From NCBI RefSeq assembly GCF_009707545.1, contig NZ_WLYK01000005.1, positions 434,001-498,000 of the forward strand: a stretch of DNA of 64,000 nt, given 5' to 3'. Below are positions 16,460 through 25,312 of the stretch, in pieces (within the stretch, counting starts at the first letter, position 1; every line of letters begins with the position of its first letter). Made by a program: the position numbers and the translations under genes. The notes below the pieces were generated by a model, which ran no database searches, was not told where the DNA came from, and worked only from the letters and a program-made list of their open reading frames with translations. The DNA comes from Nakamurella alba (GTDB lineage Bacteria; Actinomycetota; Actinomycetes; Mycobacteriales; Nakamurellaceae).

Positions 16460-17530
16460 TCAGTGCTGACCGAGCTCCCGGACGGGATCGGTCGAGGGAT
16501 CCGGGAGTGTGCCCACCCGGTCCTTCCCGCCCCGCTTCGCGATGTACATCGCGCGGTCCGCAGCGGCGTACAGGGTGCGCAGGTCGACGGCCTGGGTCGG
16601 CGCGTGCGCGGTGCCGGCACTGACCGAGACCTGCACCTGCGCGCCACCGTCGAGGATGAACGGGTGCGACCGGATCGCCTGGACCACGGCCGCCGCCCGC
16701 TCGACCATCCGACTCGCCGAACACCCCGGCAGCAGAACGGCGATCTCGTCGCCGCCCAGGCGGGAGACCACGTCGCCCGGGTCGCTGACCGCCACCAGCA
16801 GCTCGCCGAGTTGCACCAGTACGGCGTCGCCGGCCGGATGGCCGTACCCGTCGTTGATCGACTTGAAGTTGTCGACGTCGAGCAGCAACAGCGCCGTGCC
16901 CTGCCCGCTGGCCGCGCCGGACAGTGCCGACTGCGCGGCCTGGTCGAGCACGGTGCGGGTGGACAGGCCGGTCAGCGGGTCGATCGCCGCCCGCTGCCGG
17001 AGCCGGCCGATCAACTCCGCCTGCTTCTCCCCGGAGATGATCAACAGACCGGCCGTGGTGATCATCACCGCGCCGACGTAGGCGATGGACACGATGGCGG
17101 ACCGCAGATCCAGCTGCAGCGCGACCACCAGGATCTCGCCGAGCACCGCCACTGCCGTCACCGCGACCGCACCGGCCCGCGGCAGCTGCGAGGCCGCGTA
17201 CAGCACCGGGAACACGAAGAACACCTGCGCCGCCACCGACGAGTCCCTGGTGGCCAGGTCCAGCACGACGATCACCGCCACCGCCAGGAAGGGCGCGACC
17301 GCCCAGACCGGCGCGGGCACCGTCACCGCCCGCTGCATCCAGGTGCCGACCACCACGACAGCAACGCCGAGTACCGCGGTCAGCACGATCGCCGGCACGC
17401 TCACCTCGTCCGGGGACAGGGCAGCGAACAGCACGGACACACCGGCCGCGACCCCGGCCAGCACGACCACGACGCGGACCGCCGACGCGGCGTGACGGGG
17501 TTGCATCGCGGCGACCGCGGCCCGGATCAT
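16460..17530 (-). CDS. Membrane diguanylate cyclase (GGDEF)
   Basis: A 356-residue protein with about six membrane helices in residues 15-165 and a C-terminal GGDEF domain (about 178-345). The active-site motif is GGDEI at 259-263, with DVDNFKSINDGYGHPAGD upstream, so c-di-GMP synthesis is expected. The RxxD inhibitory site five residues before GGDE is absent (DPGD instead), so product feedback is probably lost. No extracellular sensor domain is evident. An EAL protein lies 2.8 kb away. Confidence 0.9.
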   Translation of the reverse strand: MIRAAVAAMQPRHAASAVRVVVVLAGVAAGVSVLFAALSPDEVSVPAIVLTAVLGVAVVVVGTWMQRAVTVPAPVWAVAPFLAVAVIVVLDLATRDSSVAAQVFFVFPVLYAASQLPRAGAVAVTAVAVLGEILVVALQLDLRSAIVSIAYVGAVMITTAGLLIISGEKQAELIGRLRQRAAIDPLTGLSTRTVLDQAAQSALSGAASGQGTALLLLDVDNFKSINDGYGHPAGDAVLVQLGELLVAVSDPGDVVSRLGGDEIAVLLPGCSASRMVERAAAVVQAIRSHPFILDGGAQVQVSVSAGTAHAPTQAVDLRTLYAAADRAMYIAKRGGKDRVGTLPDPSTDPVRELGQH

Positions 17531-17716
17531 GCTGCTGCCACCGTGCTCATGTCATCGACGCTCACGGTGTCGACCCTGTGCTCGTCACGCATTCAGGTCA
17601 AGCACCTCCGGTCACAGGTCGGTATCCATCACGGCGCAACTGTTGCGTCGGCGGCCGGTAGTGGCCACGGTGGGACACCGACCGCCCGACCTGCCCGAGC
17701 CTGAAGGAGAGTTGTC

Positions 17717-18316
17717 ATCCGGACCCGACCCGCCGTCGCCGCCCTGCTGCTCTCGGTCGGTCTGCTCGCCGCCTGCAGCCCGGCCCCGTCCGCAGCGCCC
17801 TCCGTGGATCCGCCGGTCAGCTCCTCGACGTTGGTCCCGACCCCGACGATGTCCCGGCCCCCGGCCTCGGAGGTCACCCTGAACAGCCGGTCCTTCGGCG
17901 ACGACCTGGTGCACGCCGAGGTCCCGACCGGGTGGCTCCGATGCGCCGGGGACCCGACGAAGGTGACGACCCGCGGCTGCGGCTCCGGGGTGCGGAGCAT
18001 GTCCGTGCTGACCCTGGCCGGCGCCGAGCGGCCGGACGGGACGGCGGAACGGTGCGCCGGTCACCAGGTGGATCCGGAGTCGGGCTCGACAGTCCGGCCC
18101 CTGGTCGTTCCGCAGCGGGTCAGCGACACCCTCGGTGGCGCATGGTCTCTCGCCGCCATCACCGTGGTGGACAACGATCGCGACCGTCCCCGGGCGGTGT
18201 TCTGCGGTCTGCACGGCGACCTCTCGGCGGTGATGGTGCTGGAGACCGCGAACCTGTCGAAGCTGACCAGTCGGCTGCAGGACTTCTGGAGTACCGCGGC
18301 CACGCTCACCGTCTGA
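17717..18316 (+). CDS. Lipoprotein with apparent ATC start codon
   Basis: A 199-residue secreted lipoprotein of unknown function. From codon 17717 the frame reads a textbook signal peptide (RTRPAVAALLLSVGLLAACS, lipobox LAAC), then a Ser/Thr/Pro linker and a domain with four Cys residues that may form disulfides. The frame has a stop at 17702 and no ATG, GTG or TTG before the lipobox. An AAGGAG site at 17704-17709 lies 7 nt before the ATC at 17717, ideal spacing for initiation there. A later GTG at 17804 would remove the whole signal peptide. The next gene is convergent, 6 nt away. Confidence 0.75.
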   Translation: MRTRPAVAALLLSVGLLAACSPAPSAAPSVDPPVSSSTLVPTPTMSRPPASEVTLNSRSFGDDLVHAEVPTGWLRCAGDPTKVTTRGCGSGVRSMSVLTLAGAERPDGTAERCAGHQVDPESGSTVRPLVVPQRVSDTLGGAWSLAAITVVDNDRDRPRAVFCGLHGDLSAVMVLETANLSKLTSRLQDFWSTAATLTV

Positions 18317-18322
18317 CCGCGG

Positions 18323-19243
18323 TCACCGCCCGGGCTGCGGTAGACGGCGGCTCTCCGCGGCGTGCAGCACGTGCGCGCGGAACAGTTCGGCGGACGGCAG
18401 CAGGCGGGTCTGCGTGGACCAGCCCAGCCCGATCTGCCGCGCCGCCCCGGGATCGGCGATGGCCAGGTCCACCAGCGCCCCGGTGCTCTTCCCACGGGCG
18501 TCCTCGTCCTGGGCCGGCACGATCGCGATCCCGAGACCGGCCGCCACGAACCCGCGCATCGTCGGCACGTCCTCCGCCTCGAACACCACATCGGGCTCGA
18601 AACCGGCCTGCTGACAGAGGGTCTCGGAATGCTGGCGCAGGAACGACGGGCGGCGCAGGGAGATGAACTGCTCGTCGGCCGCCTCGGCCAGCGAGATGCG
18701 TTCCCGGTCGGCCAGCCGATGGCCGGTCGGCACCGCCAGTCGCAGCGGTTCGACCATCAGCGGGTACCACTCGACGGTGCGGTCGGCCGGTCGCACGGTG
18801 GTGATCTCGAGATCGACCCGGCTGTCGGTCGGTTCGGGTCCGGTGACGTCGTCCCGGACCTGCCGCAGGTCGAACACCACATCGGGGTGCAGGCGGCGGA
18901 ACGGGCCGATCAGCCCGGGCACCATCCAGGTCGACAGCGACGGGTGGGAGGCGAGGACGACCGTCCCGGTTTCCGGATCGACCAGCTGGCTGACGGCGGC
19001 GAGTCCGTCGTCGAGCTGATTGAGCAGTCCGTCGACGTGCCGTTTGAACAGCACGCCGGCCTGCGTCATCCGCAGGACCCGGCCGGTGCGACGGAGCAGC
19101 GGGGTGCCGACCTCGTTGTCCAACCGGGCCAGCGCGCGGGACAGGCCGGGCTGGGTGATGTGCGCGGCCTCGCTGACCTCGGTCACCGTCGCACCTTCGG
19201 CGACCTGCTGGAACCAGCGCAACACATCGGTGTCCATACCCAT
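18323..19243 (-). CDS. LysR-family transcriptional regulator
   Basis: A 306-residue LysR regulator. The N-terminal HTH (VLRWFQQVAEGATVTEVSEAAHITQPGLSRALARL) is followed by a linker helix and a periplasmic-binding-like effector domain (from about residue 90). The ligand is unknown. The ATG at 19243 lies 6 nt after a TACCCT -10 box, and a CCATACCC/GGGTATGG dyad covers the start, so a leaderless autoregulated message is likely. It is divergent from a group of small genes beginning at 19314. Confidence 0.9.
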   Translation of the reverse strand: MGMDTDVLRWFQQVAEGATVTEVSEAAHITQPGLSRALARLDNEVGTPLLRRTGRVLRMTQAGVLFKRHVDGLLNQLDDGLAAVSQLVDPETGTVVLASHPSLSTWMVPGLIGPFRRLHPDVVFDLRQVRDDVTGPEPTDSRVDLEITTVRPADRTVEWYPLMVEPLRLAVPTGHRLADRERISLAEAADEQFISLRRPSFLRQHSETLCQQAGFEPDVVFEAEDVPTMRGFVAAGLGIAIVPAQDEDARGKSTGALVDLAIADPGAARQIGLGWSTQTRLLPSAELFRAHVLHAAESRRLPQPGR

Positions 19244-19258
19244 GACTACAGGGTATGG
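19234..19258. promoter_or_regulatory. LysR autoregulatory dyad
   Basis: A perfect inverted repeat, CCATACCC (19234-19241) and GGGTATGG (19251-19258), is separated by 9 nt. It spans both the TACCCT -10 box and the start codon of the LysR gene. The spacing is in the range of LysR T-N11-A boxes. Confidence 0.6.
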
Positions 19259-19313
19259 TTTCGGCGCTGAACTGTCATTGGACGTATGAGTGCCTGGTCG
19301 TCACCATTGATGT

Positions 19314-19592
19314 ATGTCCCTGATCGACCGTTCCGAGAAGTCCCGCCGCGCGCACTCCGCCCCGCTGGGCCGCCTGCAGGATTCGTTCCGCGCCCGTCGC
19401 GCGGTCCGGTCCGAGCAGCGTCGGCTCGAGCGCGAGCTCGGCGCCTACCTGTCCCCCTCCGACCGCCTCGAGCTCGACGCCATGATCGAGCGGGCCACCC
19501 CGGAGGACGCTGCCGACATCGCCCGCATCGTCGAGCGTTCGCGCAGCCGTCACCGTCACGATGTGCCGGCGGCGACCCGCCTCGTTCTCTGA
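19314..19592 (+). CDS. Small charged helical protein
   Basis: A 92-residue soluble, strongly charged protein predicted to be mostly helical. The N-terminal half is basic (LQDSFRARRAVRSEQRRLEREL). The middle carries LSPSDRLELDAMIERATPE, which resembles the LTPADRIELEAAL segment of the protein encoded at 19672. No known family was recognised. The ATG follows the LysR divergent promoter; there is no strong ribosome site. It is the first of three small same-strand genes before a strong terminator. Confidence 0.6.
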   Translation: MSLIDRSEKSRRAHSAPLGRLQDSFRARRAVRSEQRRLERELGAYLSPSDRLELDAMIERATPEDAADIARIVERSRSRHRHDVPAATRLVL

Positions 19593-19671
19593 TCCTCCGG
19601 ATCTTCGAGTCCGTCCGGACCCGACCAGAGCGAGCACGTCCCGTACCGCCCCTGCTCCACGAGGTTCCGCC

Positions 19672-19857
19672 GTGTTGAACCCTGAACTCCTGCAGCACAT
19701 GTCGACCGAGGTGGCCGCCGATGCCGCCGCCCGGCCGCGGCTGCAGGCCGAGTTGTCCGAGATCCTGACGCCCGCCGACAGGATCGAGCTCGAAGCCGCG
19801 CTGCGGGCACTGCCCGCCCAGCGCACCGAGCAACTGCGCGACCTGCTGTACCGCTGA
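19672..19857 (+). CDS. Small helical protein, paralogue of its neighbour
   Basis: A 61-residue helical protein from GTG 19672, which has a GAGG site 7 nt upstream. Its core LTPADRIELEAALRALPAQ aligns with LSPSDRLELDAMIERATPE of the preceding small protein, indicating a shared domain (pattern L-S/T-P-x-D-R-L/I-E-L-x-A). The function is unknown. It probably shares a transcript with the gene at 19314 and the 36-residue membrane protein that follows. Confidence 0.6.
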   Translation: MLNPELLQHMSTEVAADAAARPRLQAELSEILTPADRIELEAALRALPAQRTEQLRDLLYR

Positions 19858-20008
19858 GCCTGCCGGATCCTCTGCGATCCACCACGGCCGGCAGTGCCGC
19901 GTCCGTGTTCCAGAGATCTGGCCGGTCGCACCGCAGGTGCACCACCCCGACGAGCCCCGCGCTCCCTGCTTCCCGCACCGTCCGCTTCACCTTCGGAAGG
20001 AGACTGCG

Positions 20009-20119
20009 ATGAACGACCTCCGCGCGATGTACCGCGCCGCTCCCGGCCTCGTGGCCGCCGTCGGCGCCATGTTCGCCGCTGCCGTGGCTTTCGGCGTCAC
20101 CGCCCTCGCGGTGCTCTGA
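20009..20119 (+). CDS. 36-residue single-pass membrane protein
   Basis: A micro-protein beginning MNDLRAMYRAAPG and then crossing the membrane once (about residues 13-36, rich in Ala, Val, Gly and Phe). A GGAAGGAG ribosome site lies just upstream of the ATG. It ends 24 nt before a perfect 15-bp stem that probably terminates the small-gene operon. The function is unknown; such peptides often modulate a membrane partner. Confidence 0.6.
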   Translation: MNDLRAMYRAAPGLVAAVGAMFAAAVAFGVTALAVL

Positions 20120-20143
20120 CGAGCCGCCCCGCACCGCAGTACC

Positions 20144-20180
20144 CGAAGCGCCGCCCGGATTCCTCCCGGGCGGCGCTTCG
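20144..20180 (+). terminator. 15-bp stem terminator
   Basis: The arms CGAAGCGCCGCCCGG (20144-20158) and CCGGGCGGCGCTTCG (20166-20180) are perfectly complementary, with a 7-nt loop. The stem closes the three-gene small-protein operon. No U-run follows, which is common in actinobacteria. Confidence 0.8.
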
Positions 20181-20309
20181 TCGTTCCGGCGCCGGCCGTT
20201 CCGCACGCCCCGGGCACGGGGCCGAAGGAATGCCGCGCATCCGATGCGTCGCCATTTCGATTACTCTCCGCGAGGGTATCGACACCGTTGGTGGATCGGA
20301 GGAGGGGCC

Positions 20310-21617
20310 GTGTCGTCCGAAGTCATGCTGCCGGCCGAGGAGAGCGCGTTGCTCGAGGACGTGCTGGCGTCCGGTCGGATCAGCACGGTCTTCCAGCCGA
20401 TCGTCGATCTGGAGACGGGCAGCACCGTCGGGTACGAGGCGCTGGCCCGGGGGCCGCGGGGACCGCTCGAGCGACCGGACCTGTTGTTCACCGCCGCCCG
20501 GCGGGCCGGGCGGGTGGCCGAGCTCGACGAGCTCTGCCGGGGAACCGCGATCCGCAGTGCGATCGAGGTCGGGGTGCACGCACCGCAGACCTTGTTCCTC
20601 AACATCGAACCCGAGGCCGCCGACCCGTCGACCCTCGACGAGGTCCTGGAGCTGGCTGCGTCCGCCGGTGACCTGGGTGTGGTCCTGGAGATCACCGAGC
20701 GGGCGCTGGCCGCGCGGCCGGCCCGCCTGCTGGCCACCGTCGCCCGGCTCCGGGAGGCCGGCTGGCGCATCGCGCTGGACGACGTCGGCGCGGACGACCT
20801 GTCCCTGGCGTTCATGCCGATCCTGCGACCGGACATCATCAAGTTGGACATGAACCTGGTCCAGCGCCGCCCGGACGCCACCGTCGCCGCGATCCACACG
20901 GCCGTCGACGCCTACGCGGAACGCAGTGGCGCGGTGGTGCTGGCCGAGGGCATCGAGACCGCGGAACACCTGCAGATGGCGCGTTCGCTGGGCGCGACCC
21001 TCGGTCAGGGCTGGATGTACGGCCGCCCCGGACCGTCGGTCCCGACCCAGACCGGCCCCGTCGACGGGAATGTGCTGGTGCCGCCCGCGCCGGTGGATGA
21101 GCAGTCCCGGCCGTTCGCCTCGCCGTTCGACGCCCGACCGACCGGGACCAGCACTCGCCGGGCCGGACGGACCCTGCTCTACGAGATCAGCAAGCACCTC
21201 GAGCGCGAGGCGATCCGGGCGGGCCGCACCTCGGTCGTGGTCGCGACGTTCCAGTGGCCGGAGCAGTTCACCGGCGCCACCCGCGACCGGTACGTCGACG
21301 TGATCCGGGAAGCCGGTTTCGTCGCCGCGGTGTGCCCGGTCGACGAGGCGGACCCGGTGCGCGGGCAGTGGAACGTCTGCGTGCTCTCCCCGCATTTCGC
21401 CGGTGCGCTGCTGGCGCGCGACATCGACGCGCCGAGCACGGACCCGGACCGGCTGTTCGAGTTCGTGGTCACCCATGACCGGTCGGCGGTCGCCGCCGCC
21501 ATCGGCGCGGTGATGACCCGGCTCGACCCGCCCGCCGGCGACCCGGTCCTGGTGGACATCGACGACGGCACGGTCCGCGAGGTCGCCGACCTGCCCCGGC
21601 TGAAGTACCTGCGTTAG
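20310..21617 (+). CDS. EAL-DICT c-di-GMP phosphodiesterase
   Basis: A 435-residue cytosolic protein. The EAL domain (about 15-250) has E-A-L at 43-45 and the metal and catalytic positions in LNIEP, EITER, ALDDVG, IIKLD and AEGIET, so c-di-GMP hydrolysis is plausible, although the DDFG loop is DDVG. The C-terminal part (about 285-430) resembles the DICT sensory domain (TLLYEISKHLEREAIRAG). The GTG at 20310 has a GGAGGAGG ribosome site; an upstream in-frame start at 20244 is less likely. It follows the small-gene operon and its terminator. Confidence 0.88.
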   Translation: MSSEVMLPAEESALLEDVLASGRISTVFQPIVDLETGSTVGYEALARGPRGPLERPDLLFTAARRAGRVAELDELCRGTAIRSAIEVGVHAPQTLFLNIEPEAADPSTLDEVLELAASAGDLGVVLEITERALAARPARLLATVARLREAGWRIALDDVGADDLSLAFMPILRPDIIKLDMNLVQRRPDATVAAIHTAVDAYAERSGAVVLAEGIETAEHLQMARSLGATLGQGWMYGRPGPSVPTQTGPVDGNVLVPPAPVDEQSRPFASPFDARPTGTSTRRAGRTLLYEISKHLEREAIRAGRTSVVVATFQWPEQFTGATRDRYVDVIREAGFVAAVCPVDEADPVRGQWNVCVLSPHFAGALLARDIDAPSTDPDRLFEFVVTHDRSAVAAAIGAVMTRLDPPAGDPVLVDIDDGTVREVADLPRLKYLR

Positions 21618-21627
21618 CCGGACGTTC

Positions 21628-21703
21628 CTGCGCCGGCCGTCAGTACCTGCGCTGGTTGGAAGGATCTGCGCCGGCCGTCAGCACCTGCGCCGGTCGGAAG
21701 GGT
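21628..21703. repeat. 38-bp tandem duplication
   Basis: Two head-to-tail copies of a 38-bp unit starting CTGCGCCGGCCGTCAG begin at 21628 and 21666 and differ at about four positions. The last codons of the EAL gene (AGTACCTGCG) match the middle of the unit, so a third partial copy overlaps the gene end. This probably arose by slippage. Confidence 0.6.
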
Positions 21704-22030
21704 CGGCGAACCTCGGCCCACTGCGCTGTTCGGGCCGGTCCCGCCCGTGTCACCCGTCGGCCCGCGGTCCGCCACCCGGCCGTGGACAGCGGGTCACGGG
21801 CGTGCGTCCGCCAGGGTGATCCGGGCCGGGGAACGGACACGGTTGGTGACCGATCCGTGGGGCCATGTCCGTTGTGTGCTGTTCGACGGTGTGAAGGGCA
21901 CCCCGGTCGCGCTCCGCCGGGGTTGCCCGGAAGTAAAACGGCTGTCAAGGTGAACAGGCCCGCACAGCAGTCCGCGGGTGCTGCAGCCTGTTGCCGATTT
22001 CTGATCGACCGCCACTGCCGAGGAGCGTTG
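21704..22030. other. Long leader before the subtilase gene
   Basis: About 330 bases with no convincing gene. It contains an AACGGACA/TGTCCGTT dyad (about 21832-21902) and a GCACCCCGG/CCGGGGTTGC stem (about 21899-21927). A structured 5' leader of the secreted protease is possible. I could not match it to a known riboswitch class. Confidence 0.35.
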
Positions 22031-25000
22031 ATGCGTTCACGCACAAGGAGGGCGAGGCTGCTGAGCCTCGCCGTCTGCACCGTCACCCTGCCGGGCCTGC
22101 TGCTGGCGGCCGCCGGCACCGCCGCGGCCGCACCGCCCGGAGGTCTGGACCCGGTCCCGGTCCCCGACTCCGTCGAGATCGCCGAGGGCAACGTCCTCGC
22201 CCCGTCGCTGCAGGGCGCCGAGGGCACGGTCGAGGTGTCCGTCTCGCTGTCCGAGAAGGCACTGGCGACCGTGGTCTCCGACGGGGCCACCCAGACCCGA
22301 GCGCTGCCGACGAAGGCCGCGCAGGTCGCCCGCACCACCGCGGTCGTCGCGCAGCAGGACCAGCTGGTCGCCAGCGCGAAGAGCCTCGGCGCCACCGAGC
22401 TGAGCCGCGCGTCCGTCGCCACCAACGCGGTCGCCGTGTCGGTGCCGGCCGCCAACCTGGTCGCGCTGTCGAAGCTGCCGGGCGTGCTGTCGGTGAAGCC
22501 GGTCGCCAAGTACGAGACGCTGGACGATCCGGGCGGGTCGGGCAGCCTCGCCCAGGCCGCCGACTACATCCAGGCCACCCAGGTGCGCAACGCCGGCTTC
22601 GACGGCACCGGTGTCAAGGTCGCCGTGCTCGACTCCGGCGTCGACTTCACCCACGAGTACCTGGGAGGACCGGGTACCGAGGCCGCCTACGAGGAGTGCT
22701 ACGCAGGGGCGAACGCGGCGCCGGTCGGTGCCTGTGCCGACCTGTTCGGCCCGAGCGCGCCGAAGGTCAAGGGCGGCTACGACTTCGTCGGCGAGACCTG
22801 GCCGAACACCGCCGAGATCCCGGACCCGAACCCGATCGACTTCGAGGGCCACGGCACCCACGTCTCCGACATCATCGGCGGCAACTCGGCCGACGGCACC
22901 CACAAGGGCATCGCCCCGGGCGTCGACCTGTACGCGGTGAAGGTCTGCTCGGCCGTCGCGACGTCGTGCTCCGGTCCGGCGATCCTGGCCGGCATCGACT
23001 GGGCGCTGGACCCGAACGGTGACGGCGACATCTCCGACGCCATGGACATCGTCAACCTGTCGCTGGGCTCGTCCTACGGGCAGCAGGAGGACGACTCCAC
23101 CACCGCGATCAACAACCTGGTCCGCGCCGGTGTCGTCGCCGTCATCTCCGCCGGCAACAGCGCCGACCGTCCGTTCATCGTCGGCTCGCCGTCCACCGCG
23201 GAGGGTGCGATCTCGGTCGCCCAGACCGCGCTGCCGGACGACAAGCTGTACACGCTGACCGTCAACTCGCCGACCATCGCCGGTCTGCCGGGCAACCTGA
23301 TCCGCAACTCCAAGCTGCAGAGCTGGTCCCCGGCCCCGACCGCGGCGCTCACCGCGCCGATCGCCCAGCCGACCCAGCTGCTCGGCTGCACCGCCGCCGA
23401 GTTCGCCGGCTTCCCGGCCGGGTCGATCGCGCTGATCAAGCGCGGCACCTGCAACGCGTCGGTCAAGGCCCAGCTGGCCGAGGCCGCCGGTGCGTCGGCC
23501 GCGATCCTCTGGAACAACGTCGCCGGTGACCCGCCGGACTTCTCGTTCGGTGGCGGCGCCGAGGTCACGATCCCGACCTTCACCATCTCGCTGGCCAACG
23601 GCCAGCTGCTGTCCGATGCCGCGGCCGCCGGCCCGGTCTCGCTGACCATCGACCCGGCGAAGACCACGTCGCTGACCAACAGCGTCGTCGGCACCTCCAG
23701 CCGCGGTCTCGCGATCTCGGGTTACCGTGCCAAGCCGGACATCGGCGCCCCCGGTGCCTGGCTGTCCGCCGAGGTCGGCACCGGCTCCGGTCAGACCAAC
23801 TTCGGTGGCACCTCCGGTGCGGCCCCGGTGGTCTCCGGCGCTGCTGCCCTGCTGATCGACAAGTTCCCGACGGCCACCCCGGCGGCGATCAAGTCGCGTC
23901 TGCTCAACGGCGCCAGCACGGCCAACACCACGCCGGACGCCAACGCGAACCTCTACAAGACGCCGATCTCCCGTGTGGGAGCCGGCGAGGTGCGGGTGGC
24001 CCCGGCGGCGAACGCCGTCGGCATCCTGCGCAACACCCAGGCCGGCGCCGGCAACATCGGCCTCGGACTGCCGCACCTGACCAAGACCACCACCTGGAAG
24101 GTCACCGCTCAGCTGGTCAACACCGGCACCACGAGCAAGACCTACTCGCTGTCGGCCTCCTTCCGCGAGGCGGCGGACGCCAACCGCAAGGCGCTGTCCG
24201 TGGTCGCACCGTCCTCGGTGACGGTCGGCCCGAAGAAGACCCAGCTGGTGACCGTGCAGCTGACGATCGATCCGTCGAAGCTGCAGGACTGGCCGTTCTC
24301 GCACTCCGCGGGTTCGAACGGTGACGGCGCGACCTTCAACGGCCCGGAGATCGACGGATGGGTGACCGCCACCTCCGGTGCGGAGAAGCTGCACCTCGGA
24401 TGGACGGTGCTGCCCAAGAAGTCGGCGAGCGTCACCGCCGGTCCGAGCTCGCTGCGGACCACCGCCGGCAAGGGCGCGCTGACCCTCACCAACTCCTCCA
24501 CGGTCGCGGCCGGCGAGGTCGAGGTGTTCGGTCTGACCGGCACCAGCCCGAAGCAGCCGAAGCCCGCGCCGGGCACCCCGGGTTCGCCCGGCTCCAACCT
24601 GGCGCTGATCGACCTGGCTGCCGCGGGTGTCCGGGACAGCGTGGACGAGGACGTCATCCAGTTCGCCATCGCGGGCCAGCAGCGGCAGGCGCTGCCGCTG
24701 TACCCGGCCGGGTACGAGATCGATGTCGACGTCGACCAGGACGGCACCTACGACTACGCGATCTTCAACTCGGAGGCCTCCGGGTTCGCGCTGACCGGGC
24801 AGACCCTGGTCGTCGTGGCCGACCTGGCCACCGGGGCGCAGGCCGCGTACTACTACGCCGATGCCGACGTGGACTCGTCCAACGTCGTCTACACCGCGCC
24901 GCTGTCGGCGCTCGGACTGGAAGCCGGGGACACCTTCGACTTCGACGTCCTGGCGTACGACAACTACTACTCCGGCGTGGTGACCGACGTGATCCTCGGC

Positions 25001-25192
25001 CAGACCTGGACGGTCGACGACCCGAAGTTCGCGCTGACCAGTGGCGCTGCGTCGGTGACCGTGCCGGCCGGCGGCAAGGGCGCGGTGCAGGTATCCAAGA
25101 ACGACGCCGCGGGCGAGACCACCTCCACCGGTCTGCTGCTCCTCTACCCGGGCGCCGCCACCCGCGACTACCAGGCGGTCCCGGTCAACTGA
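22031..25192 (+). CDS. Secreted subtilisin-family protease with PA insert
   Basis: A 1053-residue exported S8 protease. The signal peptide (about 1-35) ends AAAGTAAAAP and is followed by a propeptide-like inhibitor region. The catalytic triad is Asp (VAVLDSGVDF), His (GHGTHVSD) and Ser (GGTSGAAP), with the oxyanion Asn in SAGNSADRP. A protease-associated (PA) domain is inserted between His and Ser (ALIKRGTCNASVKAQ, then GASAAILWNN), as in Vpr-like and plant subtilases. About 400 beta-rich C-terminal residues follow, with an Asp-rich stretch DVDVDQDGTYDY that may bind calcium. The ATG has an AGGAG site. A strong terminator follows. Confidence 0.92.
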   Translation: MRSRTRRARLLSLAVCTVTLPGLLLAAAGTAAAAPPGGLDPVPVPDSVEIAEGNVLAPSLQGAEGTVEVSVSLSEKALATVVSDGATQTRALPTKAAQVARTTAVVAQQDQLVASAKSLGATELSRASVATNAVAVSVPAANLVALSKLPGVLSVKPVAKYETLDDPGGSGSLAQAADYIQATQVRNAGFDGTGVKVAVLDSGVDFTHEYLGGPGTEAAYEECYAGANAAPVGACADLFGPSAPKVKGGYDFVGETWPNTAEIPDPNPIDFEGHGTHVSDIIGGNSADGTHKGIAPGVDLYAVKVCSAVATSCSGPAILAGIDWALDPNGDGDISDAMDIVNLSLGSSYGQQEDDSTTAINNLVRAGVVAVISAGNSADRPFIVGSPSTAEGAISVAQTALPDDKLYTLTVNSPTIAGLPGNLIRNSKLQSWSPAPTAALTAPIAQPTQLLGCTAAEFAGFPAGSIALIKRGTCNASVKAQLAEAAGASAAILWNNVAGDPPDFSFGGGAEVTIPTFTISLANGQLLSDAAAAGPVSLTIDPAKTTSLTNSVVGTSSRGLAISGYRAKPDIGAPGAWLSAEVGTGSGQTNFGGTSGAAPVVSGAAALLIDKFPTATPAAIKSRLLNGASTANTTPDANANLYKTPISRVGAGEVRVAPAANAVGILRNTQAGAGNIGLGLPHLTKTTTWKVTAQLVNTGTTSKTYSLSASFREAADANRKALSVVAPSSVTVGPKKTQLVTVQLTIDPSKLQDWPFSHSAGSNGDGATFNGPEIDGWVTATSGAEKLHLGWTVLPKKSASVTAGPSSLRTTAGKGALTLTNSSTVAAGEVEVFGLTGTSPKQPKPAPGTPGSPGSNLALIDLAAAGVRDSVDEDVIQFAIAGQQRQALPLYPAGYEIDVDVDQDGTYDYAIFNSEASGFALTGQTLVVVADLATGAQAAYYYADADVDSSNVVYTAPLSALGLEAGDTFDFDVLAYDNYYSGVVTDVILGQTWTVDDPKFALTSGAASVTVPAGGKGAVQVSKNDAAGETTSTGLLLLYPGAATRDYQAVPVN

Positions 25193-25219
25193 CCTGATCC
25201 GCTGCACCACCGACCGACC

Positions 25220-25260
25220 CGGAAGGCCCGGTCCCTCGCTCCGAGGGGCCGGGCCTTCCG
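25220..25260 (+). terminator. Terminator of the subtilase gene
   Basis: The arms CGGAAGGCCCGG and CCGGGCCTTCCG form a 12-bp stem with a loop that is itself partly paired (CCTCG/CGAGG). It starts 27 nt after the stop codon. Confidence 0.8.
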
Positions 25261-25312
25261 ACTGTCCGGGGCCCGTTCACCCCACCCCCAGCGCGAGGAT
25301 CTTCTTCCTCGA

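Noticed and set aside
15881-17704. 607-residue + strand ORF over the GGDEF gene
   Set aside because: Composition is typical of antisense of a G+C-rich gene; no domain.
22037-25210. 1057-residue antisense ORF over the subtilase gene
   Set aside because: It is a G+C-rich shadow frame full of Arg, Gly and Val repeats with no motifs. The + strand has signal peptide, triad and PA domain.
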